Assembly (NCBI RefSeq): GCF_034009455.1
Contig: NZ_CP125380.1
Span: 2,679,501 to 2,743,500 of the forward strand
Direction: 5' to 3'
DNA length: 64,000 bases
DNA from: Pseudomonas sp. P5_109
Lineage (GTDB): Bacteria > Pseudomonadota > Gammaproteobacteria > Pseudomonadales > Pseudomonadaceae
A program made the position numbers and the translations under genes. The stretch's first letter is position 1; every line of letters starts with the position of its first letter. The notes beneath the pieces are model-generated. The model had not been told where the DNA came from. It did no database searches and saw nothing but the letters and a program-made list of their open reading frames with translations. Positions 43,526 to 51,505 of the stretch are shown one piece after another.

Positions 43526-44582
43526 AAAACGGCTGAGTACATATCCGTTTCTGCGGTAACGGCGGCTTATGGTTCCGCTCTTACAGCGGGTCACTTTTGG
43601 CAAACGCCCCAAAAGTAACCAAAAGGTCTCGCCCCTGGCGTCCGGCCCCTCGCTTAGGCTCGGGGTTCCTTCGCTCCGGCATTCATCGGGGGCATCGCCC
43701 TCCGGTTGGCTTCGCTGGCACCTACATGCGATGAGTTCGACTGCGTCGAACGGCGCTGCGCGCCCATCCCCGGATGAACACCTCCACTCAGCCTCCCGAG
43801 GGGGCGGGTGGATCAAGATCAAGAGCTGCAGGCGAGCTAACGCTCGGCCTGATGAGTGGTGAAGAGCATGGGTGTACGCCGCTTTTGCTTTTTGCTTTTT
43901 GCTTTTTGCTTTTTGCTTTTTGCTTTTTGCTTTTTGCTTTTCTGTAGGAGCTGGCTTGCCAGCGATGACGGCCTGCCAGCCAACCAATCCCTCGCAGATA
44001 CACGCAAATCAAACTGTAGGAGCTGGCTTGCTAGCGATGGCGGCCTGCAAGCCAACCAATCCCTCTCAGATGTACTCAATCTCTGTAGGAGCCCGGCTTG
44101 CCGGCGATGGCGGTGTGTCAGGTGCCGCAGGGTTGGCTGGGGTGGCGCCATCGCCGGCAAGCCAGCTCCTACAGGGAGGGTGTAGAGCCTCACGATCAGG
44201 CCGGCCGGCAGGCCGCCTCGCTTTGGCTTTTGATCTTCTTGCCCCATCGAGAGGCCGAGTGGAGGTTCTGCGCAGTGGGCAACCCGGCATGGATGCCGGG
44301 TTAGCCGCCCCCGGCCATGGATGGCCGATGGCGGCGGGCCCACGGAGCAGGACCGGAGCGAGGGCATGCCGAGCCTAGGCGAGGCACCGAACGAAAGGGG
44401 CAAGAGCCTTTGGTTACTTTGGGCTTTTCAAAGTGACCCGCTGTAAGAGCGGAACCATAAGCGGCCGTTACCGCAGGAATGGATATGTACACCCGAAAGC
44501 CAGCGTCGAACGACAAACCTTCGCGAGCAGGCTCGCTCCTACAGGGGAGCCGGTTACCAAAATTCGAACAACAGAAAACAGA
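43526..44582. repeat. Composite inverted-repeat element with heptamer microsatellite
   Basis: Two copies of a longer Pseudomonas repeat face each other. The arms at 43537-43597 and 44430-44490 match over about 60 bases with few differences (both contain CTTATGGTTCCGCTCTTACA in inverted orientation), and more diverged similarity continues inward. Between them lie a tract of nine GCTTTTT-type heptamers (43881-43942) and REP arms (about 43942-44180, TAGGAGCTGGCTTGCCAGCG type). A single REP half follows at 44519-44546. No convincing gene is present; open frames here are low-complexity (Lys/Gln/Ala repeats). Confidence 0.85.
43881..43942. repeat. Heptanucleotide microsatellite (GCTTTTT)n
   Basis: GC recurs at 43881, 43887, 43894, 43901, 43908, 43915, 43922, 43929 and 43936, making nine units. 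The first is one base short and the last ends in C. Such tracts are prone to slippage. Confidence 0.95.
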
Positions 44583-45146
44583 TCAACGAATAAAGTGAAT
44601 CTTCCCGCTGTCGTCATTACCCATGTAAATGCCATAAACCCCAGCCTGCCGCTCCTCGATATAACGCTCAAGAATCTGCCGAATCGCCGGGTAATAAATG
44701 CTGTCCCAGGGAATCTCCTCAGGCGCGAAGAACTTGTAGTCGAGGGTTTCCGGGCCGTACTGCCCGGTGATCTCCAGCGCGATGGCGCGAAAGATGATGT
44801 ACACCTCGCTGATCTGCGGCACGCTGAAGATCGAATAGGGCGAGACGATTTCCGCGCGCACGCCGCTTTCTTCCCAGACCTCGCGCAAGGCCGCCTGCTC
44901 GGTGGTCTCGCCGCTTTCCATGAAGCCCGCCGGCAGGGTCCAGGTGCCGGTGCGGGGCGGGATGGCGCGTTGGCACAACAGGTACTTGCCGTCCTGCTCG
45001 ATGATGCAGCCGGCAATGATCTTCGGATTGACGTAGTGGATGTAGCCGCAGCCGCGGCACATCAGGCGCTCGTGCGTATCGCCCGGCGGCACCCGCTGAC
45101 CGAGATCAGCGCTGCCGCACTTGGGGCAAAAGCTCGGGCTGAACAT
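44583..45146 (-). CDS. Nudix hydrolase with N-terminal zinc ribbon
   Basis: A 187-aa protein. A Cys4 zinc ribbon (CPKCGSADLG, then CRGCGYIHYVNP) is followed by a Nudix box (GFMESGETTEQAALREVWEE, then SGV). The architecture resembles NudC-like NADH/ADP-ribose pyrophosphatases, but it is shorter. The start is one base from the GntR stop, making it the last gene of the eight-gene operon. A role in turning over FAD or NAD in this pathway is possible but not shown. Confidence 0.87.
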   Translation of the reverse strand: MFSPSFCPKCGSADLGQRVPPGDTHERLMCRGCGYIHYVNPKIIAGCIIEQDGKYLLCQRAIPPRTGTWTLPAGFMESGETTEQAALREVWEESGVRAEIVSPYSIFSVPQISEVYIIFRAIALEITGQYGPETLDYKFFAPEEIPWDSIYYPAIRQILERYIEERQAGVYGIYMGNDDSGKIHFIR

Positions 45147-45147
45147 G

Positions 45148-45900
45148 TCAGCGACCTATGCGCGGTTCTTTCAGCGCGATGGGCTGGGTGATCGCCGGGA
45201 TGTCGCCGGTTTCTTCCTGCTTGCGCTTGAGGTAGTCCAGGGCCACGGCTGCGGCTGCACGCACGTGGTCGACGCACGCCTGGTGGGCGAGCAGCGGATC
45301 ACCGCCCTTGATCGCCTCGACCATGCGTTCCATTTCCTGGTTGCTGGCGCCGCGACGGTTTTCCTGGGACACCGAAGTCGCGCGCAGGTAGCTGATGCGT
45401 GCCTGCAACTGGCGCAACTGAGTGGCCGCGACATGGTTGCCCGAACCTTCGAGCAGCACGTCGTAGAAACCCTGCACCGAGTCGATGACCTGTTGCAGCT
45501 CGCCGTCTTTGAGCGCCTTGCGGTTTTCTTCGAGGGCTTTTTCCAGGGCCTTGATGTCCTTGGCCTTGGCGCGCAGGGTGAACAGTTGCACGATCAGCCC
45601 TTCGAGCACGCAGCGCAGCTCGTAGATGTCCACGGCATCGGCCAGGGTGATGATCGCGACACGCGGGCCCTTGGCATCGGCGAATTCCACCAGGCCTTCG
45701 GATTCCAGGTGACGCAAGGCTTCGCGCACGGAAGTACGGCTGACGCCCAGGCGATCGCACAGATCGCGTTCGACCAGACGGTCTCCCGGCAGGAGCTGGA
45801 AGTTCATGATGGCGCTTCGCAGTTTATCCAGCACGATTTCGCGCAGGGTAACGGGGTTGCGATTGACCTTGAAGCTGTCGTCGAGTGGCAGGCGTTTCAT
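45148..45900 (-). CDS. GntR-family regulator, FCD (FadR/VanR/UxuR) subfamily
   Basis: A 250-aa regulator. Winged HTH at about 20-85 (RLVERDLCDRLGVSRTSVRE, ALRHLESEGLVE) and an all-helical FCD effector domain (about 95-230) with the metal/ligand pattern DIYELRCVLEG, HVAATQLRQLQ and HQACVDHVRAAAA. Known FCD regulators of the UxuR/ExuR/NanR type bind GGTATA or TGGTATACCA sequences. Six matching operators in this window precede catabolic genes, including the first gene of this regulator's own operon. It is therefore the probable local repressor, responsive to the substrate or an intermediate. Confidence 0.9.
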   Translation of the reverse strand: MKRLPLDDSFKVNRNPVTLREIVLDKLRSAIMNFQLLPGDRLVERDLCDRLGVSRTSVREALRHLESEGLVEFADAKGPRVAIITLADAVDIYELRCVLEGLIVQLFTLRAKAKDIKALEKALEENRKALKDGELQQVIDSVQGFYDVLLEGSGNHVAATQLRQLQARISYLRATSVSQENRRGASNQEMERMVEAIKGGDPLLAHQACVDHVRAAAAVALDYLKRKQEETGDIPAITQPIALKEPRIGR

Positions 45901-45958
45901 GGGGTCCGCTCTTTAGGTTGGCTGTCCATGCCAGACGGGCATTTAAACAGTCGAGGGG

Positions 45959-46348
45959 TTAACTGGAGGCCTCGGCATCGGCTTCGGCGAAGGCTTCTCG
46001 GGCGAGCCGGAAACTGTCCACGGCAGCGGGAACACCGCAATATATGCCGACTTGAAGCAGAATTTCGCGTATTTGCTCACGACTCAGGCCGTTACGCAAG
46101 GCGCCGCGCACATGCAGCTTGAGTTCATGGGGGCGGTTGAGGGCCGAGATCATCGCCAGGTTGATCATGCTGCGCTCCTTGAGCGACAAACCCTCACGAC
46201 CCCAGACATGACCCCAACAATATTCGGTGACCATCTCTTGCAGTGGCCGGGTGAAGTCGTCGGCGTTTTCGATGGAGCGGTTGACGTAGGCTTCGCCCAG
46301 CACCTGGGTGCGGATCTTCAGGCCTTTTTCATATTTATCGTTGTTCAT
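45959..46348 (-). CDS. Carboxymuconolactone decarboxylase (CMD) family protein
   Basis: A 129-aa all-helical protein close in size and layout to PcaC: EMVTEYCWGHVWGREGLSLK, RSMINLAMISALNRPHELKL and HVRGALRNGLSREQIREILL, ending with GIYCGVPAAVDSFRLAREAF. True PcaC decarboxylates 4-carboxymuconolactone, but the same subfamily also occurs with other ring-opening pathways. No protocatechuate genes are adjacent, so a different unsaturated lactone or oxo-acid substrate is likely. It lies 58 bases upstream of the GntR gene in the same operon. Confidence 0.85.
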   Translation of the reverse strand: MNNDKYEKGLKIRTQVLGEAYVNRSIENADDFTRPLQEMVTEYCWGHVWGREGLSLKERSMINLAMISALNRPHELKLHVRGALRNGLSREQIREILLQVGIYCGVPAAVDSFRLAREAFAEADAEASS

Positions 46349-46389
46349 TTTGCTGCTCTCCCGTGGGGGATTTGGATCTCGACGTCGAT

Positions 46390-46458
46390 CTGTAGGAGCC
46401 GGCTTGCTGGCGATGGCGTACTTGCAGACGCCTTCGCCAGCAAGCCGGCTCCTACAGG
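46390..46458. repeat. Short REPIN inside the minus-strand operon
   Basis: Arms TAGGAGCCGGCTTGCTGGCG and CGCCAGCAAGCCGGCTCCTA with only about 27 bases between, between the SSADH-type and CMD genes. Confidence 0.85.
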
Positions 46459-46471
46459 GTGAACCCGCGAT

Positions 46472-47923
46472 TCAGAGGCCGCCCATCAAGGTGTATTTGA
46501 GTTCAAGGTAATCCTCGATGCCGTACTTCGACCCTTCACGGCCCAGCCCCGAGGACTTGATCCCGCCAAACGGCGCGACTTCGGTGGAAATCAACCCTTC
46601 GTTGATCCCGACCATGCCGTACTCCAGCGCCTCGCTCATGCGCCAGGCGCGGCCCAGGTCGCGGGTGTAGCAGTAGGCGGCGAGGCCGAACTCCGTGTCG
46701 TTGGCCATCTCGACGGCCTGGGCTTCGCTGTCGAAGCGGAACACCGCTGCCAACGGACCGAAGGTTTCATCCCGGGCGACTTTCATCTGCGTGGTGACGC
46801 CTGTGAGCACGGTCGGCTGGAAGAAACCGTTGCCCAGTGCATGGCGTTCACCGCCGCACAGCAGCCGGGCGCCGTGGGCGAGGGCGTCTTGCACGTGGTC
46901 TTCGACCTTGGCCACGGCGCGCTCGTTGATCAGCGGTCCTTGGGTGACGCCATCATCGAAACCGCTGCCGACCTTGAGCTGCGATACCCGTTCGGCCAGT
47001 CGAGCGACAAAGGCGTCGTGGATGCCGTCCTGCACCAGGAAGCGATTGACGCAGACGCAGGTTTGTCCGGCGTTGCGGAATTTGGCGATCAGCGCGCCAT
47101 CGATGGCACGCTCCAGATCGGCATCGTCGAAGACAATGAACGGCGCGTTGCCGCCCAGTTCCAGCGAGACTTTTTTCAGGGTCGGTGCGCACTGGGCCAT
47201 CAGCAGTTTGCCGATGGCGGTGGAGCCGGTGAACGACAGTTTGCGCACCTGCGGGCTGGACGTCAGCTCGGCGCCGATGGCGATGGCGTCACCCGTGATC
47301 ACGTTGAAGATGCCAGCGGGAATCCCGGCCTGTTCCGCCAATGCCGCCATGGCCAGCGCCGAGAACGGCGTTTCCGGGGCCGGTTTGACGATGCACGGGC
47401 AACCGGCGGCCAGCGCCGGGCCGGCCTTGCGAGTAATCATCGCCGCCGGGAAGTTCCACGGCGTGATGGCCGCGACGACGCCAATCGGCTCCTTGCTGAC
47501 GACGATGCGCGCATCGCCCTTGTGGCTGGGAATGGTGTCGCCGTAGATGCGCTTGGCCTCTTCGGCGAACCACTCGATGAAGCTCGCGGCGTAGAGGATT
47601 TCGCCCTTGGCTTCGGCCAGTGGCTTGCCTTGTTCGAGGGTGAGGATCTGTGCCAGGGCGTCGGCGTTTTCCATCATCAGGGCATGCCAGCGCTTGAGGG
47701 TATTGCTGCGCTCCTTGGCGGTCAGTGCGCGCCAGGCCGGCCAGGCCTTGTTGGCGGCATCGATGGCCAGGCGTGCGTGCTCGGCGCCGAGGTTCGGCAC
47801 GCGGCCGATGAGTTCACCAGTGGCCGGGTTGAAGATGTCCTGACAGGCGCCATCCGGCGCGTCCAGCCATTGGCCATTGATGTAGGCCTGCTGGCGGAAC
47901 AGTAACGAGGCTGCTGGGCTCAT
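46472..47923 (-). CDS. NAD(P)-dependent succinate-semialdehyde-type dehydrogenase (GabD family)
   Basis: A 483-aa aldehyde dehydrogenase with the GabD length and signature. ITPWNFPAAMITRKAGPALA binds the cofactor, FTGST lies at 231-235, the general base is Glu255 (SLELGG), and the nucleophile is Cys289 in GQTCVCVNRF, the motif shared by succinate and glutarate semialdehyde dehydrogenases. The frame is open to 48061, but that extension is REP sequence; the start at 47923 (MSPAASLLFRQQAY) follows an AGGAGCCGG site. It should drain the pathway's semialdehyde to a dicarboxylate such as succinate. Confidence 0.9.
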   Translation of the reverse strand: MSPAASLLFRQQAYINGQWLDAPDGACQDIFNPATGELIGRVPNLGAEHARLAIDAANKAWPAWRALTAKERSNTLKRWHALMMENADALAQILTLEQGKPLAEAKGEILYAASFIEWFAEEAKRIYGDTIPSHKGDARIVVSKEPIGVVAAITPWNFPAAMITRKAGPALAAGCPCIVKPAPETPFSALAMAALAEQAGIPAGIFNVITGDAIAIGAELTSSPQVRKLSFTGSTAIGKLLMAQCAPTLKKVSLELGGNAPFIVFDDADLERAIDGALIAKFRNAGQTCVCVNRFLVQDGIHDAFVARLAERVSQLKVGSGFDDGVTQGPLINERAVAKVEDHVQDALAHGARLLCGGERHALGNGFFQPTVLTGVTTQMKVARDETFGPLAAVFRFDSEAQAVEMANDTEFGLAAYCYTRDLGRAWRMSEALEYGMVGINEGLISTEVAPFGGIKSSGLGREGSKYGIEDYLELKYTLMGGL

Positions 47924-47950
47924 GCCGGCTCCTGAGTAATGTGGTGGACC

Positions 47951-48041
47951 CTGTGGGAGCGGGCTTGCTCGCGAAAGCGGTGGGTCAGTCAATATTGATG
48001 TCAACTGACACTCCGCCTTCGCGAGCAAGCCCGCTCCCACG
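47951..48041. repeat. REPIN (TGTGGGAGCGGGCTTGCTCGCGAAA type)
   Basis: Inverted arms between flavin reductase copy 2 and the SSADH-type gene, within the operon. Confidence 0.85.
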
Positions 48042-48060
48042 AGGGGATTGTGTAGATCCA

Positions 48061-48546
48061 TCAGGCCAGGGTAGGCAGCGGTCCCAGCTTGCCTTTGTGG
48101 TAGATCATCGGCGTCACCGGTTGCGCGGGCAGGATCAGGTTCTTCACCGCGCCGACGATGATCGCGTGATCACCGCCGTCGTATTCGCGCCACAGTTCGC
48201 ACTCGATGATCGCCGTGGCCTTGGCCAGGATCGGGTTACCCAGATCACTCAAGTGCCACTCGATGCCCTTGGCCTTGTCCTTGCCTTTACCGGCGAAGGC
48301 ATAGGCTTCGGCGGTCTGCTCGGCGGACAGCAGGTGAATCGCGAACTGCTTGCTGTCGCGCAGCACCGGGTAGGTGTCGGAGCCGTAGTTGGGGCAGAAC
48401 AGCACCAGTGCCGGGTCAATCGACAGCGCACTGAAGGCACTGGCGGTGATGCCGACGATGCCGCCATCCGGGTCGAGGGTGGTGACCACCGTGACCCCGG
48501 ACGGGAACGAGCTCATCACGTCTTTGTAAATGCCGGGTTCGATCAT
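48061..48546 (-). CDS. Flavin reductase family protein (copy 2)
   Basis: A 161-aa HpaC/RutF-like protein, very similar along its length to the reductase at 24425-24910 (SSFPSGVTVVTTLDPDGGIV, GITASAFSALSIDPALVLFC, ECELWREYDGGDHAIIVGAV). Two near-equivalent reductases under the same operator suggest a high demand for reduced flavin or separate monooxygenase partners. It lies between the two aldehyde dehydrogenase genes of the operon. Confidence 0.9.
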   Translation of the reverse strand: MIEPGIYKDVMSSFPSGVTVVTTLDPDGGIVGITASAFSALSIDPALVLFCPNYGSDTYPVLRDSKQFAIHLLSAEQTAEAYAFAGKGKDKAKGIEWHLSDLGNPILAKATAIIECELWREYDGGDHAIIVGAVKNLILPAQPVTPMIYHKGKLGPLPTLA

Positions 48547-48558
48547 TTTCCAGGACTC

Positions 48559-50040
48559 CTAGCGCATCACGAAGGGATCAGGCATCGGTGCCTGGGACAG
48601 GTTGATCCACACCGTTTTCAGCTCGGTGTAGGCCAGCACCGAATCGATGCCGCTTTCGCGTCCATAGCCGCTGTTCTTGAAGCCGCCGATCGGCGCCATG
48701 GCCGAGACCGCGCGATAGGTGTTGACCCAGATGATCCCCGAACGCACGTCCCGGGCAAGGCGATGGGCGCGGCCGAGGTCGCGGGTCCAGATGCCGGCGG
48801 CGAGGCCGAACTGCGAGTCGTTGGCGATCGCCAGGGCTTCGGCTTCGTCCTTGAAGCGGATGACCGAAGCCACCGGGCCAAAGACTTCTTCCTGCATGAT
48901 CTTCATCGAGTTGCGGTCGCACTCGAACAGCGTCGGCTCGTAGAACCAGCCGTCGCCCAGATTGGTCGGACGCTTGCCGCCCAGACGCAAACGCGCACCT
49001 TCAGCGATGGCATCGGCGACCAGACCTTCGACCACGGCCAGTTGCTGCGCGGTGGCCATCGGGCCCATTTCGCTGCTGTCGTCCTGCGGGTTGCCGATGC
49101 GGATGCGCTGGGCGCGTTCCACCAGTCGGCCGACGAACTCATCGTAGATCTCGTCCTGCACCAACAAGCGCGAACCGGACACGCAACTCTGCCCGGAGGC
49201 GGCATAGATCCCGGCGATGGCGCCGTTGATCGCGCTGTCGAGGTCGGCGTCGGCGAAGATGATGTTCGGCGATTTGCCGCCCAGTTCCAGCGACAGCTTG
49301 GCGAAGTTCTCCGCACTGCTGCGCACCACATGCCGCGCTGTCGCCGCGCCGCCGGTGAAGGCGATCTTGCGGATCAGCGGATGGCGGGTGAGGGCCGCGC
49401 CAGTACTCGGGCCGTAACCGGTGACGACGTTGACCACCCCCGGCGGAATCCCGGCTTCCAGCGCCAGGCGCGCCAGTTCGAGGATGGTCGCCGAGGCGTG
49501 TTCCGACGGCTTGATCACGATGGTGTTGCCAGCCGCAAGCGCCGGGGCGAGTTTGATCGCGGTCAGGTACAGCGGGCTGTTCCACGGAATGATCGCGGCC
49601 ACCACGCCCATGGCTTCGTGCACGGTGTAGGCAAACAGGTCCGGCTTGTCCAGCGGCAGGGTGCCGCCTTCGAGCTTGTCCGCCAGGCCTGCGGTGTAAT
49701 GGAAGAACTCCGGCAGATAGCCGACCTGGCCACGGGTTTCGCGGATCAGCTTGCCGTTGTCGCGGCTTTCCAGCTGCGCCAGTTGTTCCTTGTTTTCGGC
49801 GATCAGGTCGCCCAGACGTCGCAGCAACTTGCCGCGAGCGGTGGCGGTCAGTCCGCGCCAGGCCGGGCTGTCGAAAGCGGTTTGCGCGGCTTGTACGGCG
49901 CGCTCGACATCGGCTTCGTCGGCATCGGGCAGCTCGGCCCAAGGCTCGGCCAGCGCCGGGTTGAGGCTTTCGAAGGTCTTGCCGGACAGGGCATCGACCC
50001 ATTCACCGCCGATGCACATCTGGAAGCGTGCGAGTGTCAT
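48559..50040 (-). CDS. Aldehyde dehydrogenase family protein
   Basis: A 493-aa ALDH of the general/betaine- or hydroxymuconate-semialdehyde-like type. IIPWNSPLYLTAIKLAPALA in the cofactor region, Glu252 (SLELGG) and Cys286 (SGQSCVSGSRL). It differs from the GabD-type enzyme downstream in the Cys loop and probably oxidises an earlier aldehyde in the pathway. Its start overlaps the alpha/beta hydrolase stop by four bases. Confidence 0.88.
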   Translation of the reverse strand: MTLARFQMCIGGEWVDALSGKTFESLNPALAEPWAELPDADEADVERAVQAAQTAFDSPAWRGLTATARGKLLRRLGDLIAENKEQLAQLESRDNGKLIRETRGQVGYLPEFFHYTAGLADKLEGGTLPLDKPDLFAYTVHEAMGVVAAIIPWNSPLYLTAIKLAPALAAGNTIVIKPSEHASATILELARLALEAGIPPGVVNVVTGYGPSTGAALTRHPLIRKIAFTGGAATARHVVRSSAENFAKLSLELGGKSPNIIFADADLDSAINGAIAGIYAASGQSCVSGSRLLVQDEIYDEFVGRLVERAQRIRIGNPQDDSSEMGPMATAQQLAVVEGLVADAIAEGARLRLGGKRPTNLGDGWFYEPTLFECDRNSMKIMQEEVFGPVASVIRFKDEAEALAIANDSQFGLAAGIWTRDLGRAHRLARDVRSGIIWVNTYRAVSAMAPIGGFKNSGYGRESGIDSVLAYTELKTVWINLSQAPMPDPFVMR

Positions 50041-50870
50041 GCAACGATCCCCTTGATCTGGTTTTGTTGGGAGTGCGCGGCCTGCAGAAACTCCAGCAAC
50101 AGCTGGTTGACCAGGCGCGGCGATTCTACGGGCATCATATGCCGTTGCTCGGCGAGCACGGCAACGGTCGCGCCGGGAATGCGCTCGGCCAGCTGCCGGG
50201 CCATTTCCGGGGTCGAGCCCGGGTCCAGTTCGCCGGTGGCGATCAGCGTCGGCACCCGGATACTGGCCAGGTCATCGGCGCGGTACATATCCTGGGTGGC
50301 GAACAGTTCGTAAGTGGTCAGGTAACCCTGCGGGTCATTGCCGGCCAGGGTCTGGCGAATCGCGGCGATCTGCGCCGGGTTCGCGGCCTGGTATTCACGG
50401 CTGAACCAGCGCGACAGCGCCGCTTCGGCATTGGCGTCCGGCCCGTGTTCGGCGGCCTGGCTGGTGCGGGCGATGACCCCGGCGCGCTGTTCGGCGCTAC
50501 GGTTGAACACGCTGTTGAGCACCACCAAGCCTTCCAGGCGTTGCGGGTAGTGCAGGGCAAACGCCCGCGCCACCAGCCCGCCCATGGAAAAGCCGATCAC
50601 CGTTGCCTTGGGCAATTGCAGGTGGTCGAGCAGCTCCAGCAACTGGTCGGCATAACCGAGCAGCGGCGTGCCGCTCTCCGGACGCGGACTGGCGCCATGG
50701 CCGAGCATGTCGTAGGCGATGACGCGGTAGTTCGTGGCCAGGCCGACGATCTGGCCGCCCCACATTTCTTTGTTCAGGCCCACGCCGTGGATCAAGACCA
50801 CGGGCTGGCCTTGGCCGGTCGCCAGGTAACTGGTGCCAGCCGGGGTGAGTTCAGCGGTGAGCCGAATCAT
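50037..50870 (-). CDS. Alpha/beta hydrolase
   Basis: A 277-aa hydrolase. LIHGVGLNKEMW holds the oxyanion loop, IGFSMGGLVARAF the nucleophile elbow, TGELDPGSTPEM the acid-residue region, and QRHMMPVESP the catalytic His. It resembles the PcaD/RutD-like group acting on enol-lactones, carbamates or amides. The start at 50870 (MIRLTAELTPAG) follows a CAGGAGCG site; the longer frame to 50999 lies inside the upstream gene. In the operon it probably hydrolyses the product of ring oxidation. Confidence 0.87.
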   Translation of the reverse strand: MIRLTAELTPAGTSYLATGQGQPVVLIHGVGLNKEMWGGQIVGLATNYRVIAYDMLGHGASPRPESGTPLLGYADQLLELLDHLQLPKATVIGFSMGGLVARAFALHYPQRLEGLVVLNSVFNRSAEQRAGVIARTSQAAEHGPDANAEAALSRWFSREYQAANPAQIAAIRQTLAGNDPQGYLTTYELFATQDMYRADDLASIRVPTLIATGELDPGSTPEMARQLAERIPGATVAVLAEQRHMMPVESPRLVNQLLLEFLQAAHSQQNQIKGIVA

Positions 50871-50914
50871 GGAGCGCTCCTGCAATGCCTTCTTGTTGTC
50901 GTTTTGCTGGGCGG

Positions 50915-51505
50915 TTACTGGGCTTTTTCGGCAGCCAGTTCTTCCAGGTCGATGTAGCGGTTGCCGATGCGCGGGTGCAGGCGGCCACCGTCGGCGCAAC
51001 CCAGGACCACGACGATTTCGTCGGCACGCGGTGCGTCTTCGATCTGCATTTCCAGGGTGATGTAGTGCGAACGCAGGCCTTCGTCGTCCTTGTGCATCAT
51101 CGGGATCTGGATCGAAGTGCCCGGGCCGCCGCGCTTGTTGGTGAAGCTCAGGTAGCTCTTGGCCTTGACCGCTTCGCGGTAATGGTTGCCGAAGCGCAGG
51201 GTGTGGATCACCGCCGAAGCGTGCTCGATTTCGCCGTCAGCGCCGACCACCGCAGCCTTGCCGTATGCCTCGATCTTCTCGGCGCCGCCAATGATGCCCA
51301 CCAGGCGCTCGACCATCAGTGCGCCGAGGTCGGAGCAGTTGGCGCGGATCTGTGGTTTCAGGTCTTCGACGAAACCGTTGCCCAGCCAGGGGTTTTTCAT
51401 CACCACGGCCAGACCGACCATGGTCACGGGCTTATCGGTGGCTTTGCCGCCTTCAATAAAGGTTTCTTCGACATAGCTGACGATCTTGCGGATTTCGAAA
51501 CTCAT
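50915..51505 (-). CDS. DUF1185 (AA_synth, 'amino acid synthesis') family protein
   Basis: A 196-aa protein with the family features: MSFEIRKIVSYVEETFIEGG, VTMVGLAVVMKNPWLG, LGALMVERLVGIIGGAEKIE, YGKAAVVGADGEIEHASAVI and the C-terminal VVVLGCADGGRLHPRIGNRY. The family is annotated as amino acid synthesis without a proven reaction; it is widespread in proteobacterial catabolic operons. It is the first gene of the eight-gene operon, with FCD operator site 6 only 40 bases upstream. Its placement at the head of a flavin/aldehyde pathway makes it a prime candidate for an unassigned enzyme step. Confidence 0.85.
   Translation of the reverse strand: MSFEIRKIVSYVEETFIEGGKATDKPVTMVGLAVVMKNPWLGNGFVEDLKPQIRANCSDLGALMVERLVGIIGGAEKIEAYGKAAVVGADGEIEHASAVIHTLRFGNHYREAVKAKSYLSFTNKRGGPGTSIQIPMMHKDDEGLRSHYITLEMQIEDAPRADEIVVVLGCADGGRLHPRIGNRYIDLEELAAEKAQ

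Noticed and set aside
43569-44403. Small frames in the composite repeat, including Lys/Gln/Ala-repeat products
   Set aside because: They derive from repeat arms and the heptamer tract, with no ribosome site or family resemblance.
45959-46348. CMD-family gene as pcaC of protocatechuate degradation
   Set aside because: No pca genes are adjacent, and the gene sits in an operon with flavin reductase and aldehyde dehydrogenases, so only the family name is given.
47941-50313. 790-codon plus-strand frame across the aldehyde dehydrogenase and flavin reductase genes
   Set aside because: It is antisense to three clearly recognisable genes and starts inside a REP element. No domain is recognisable.
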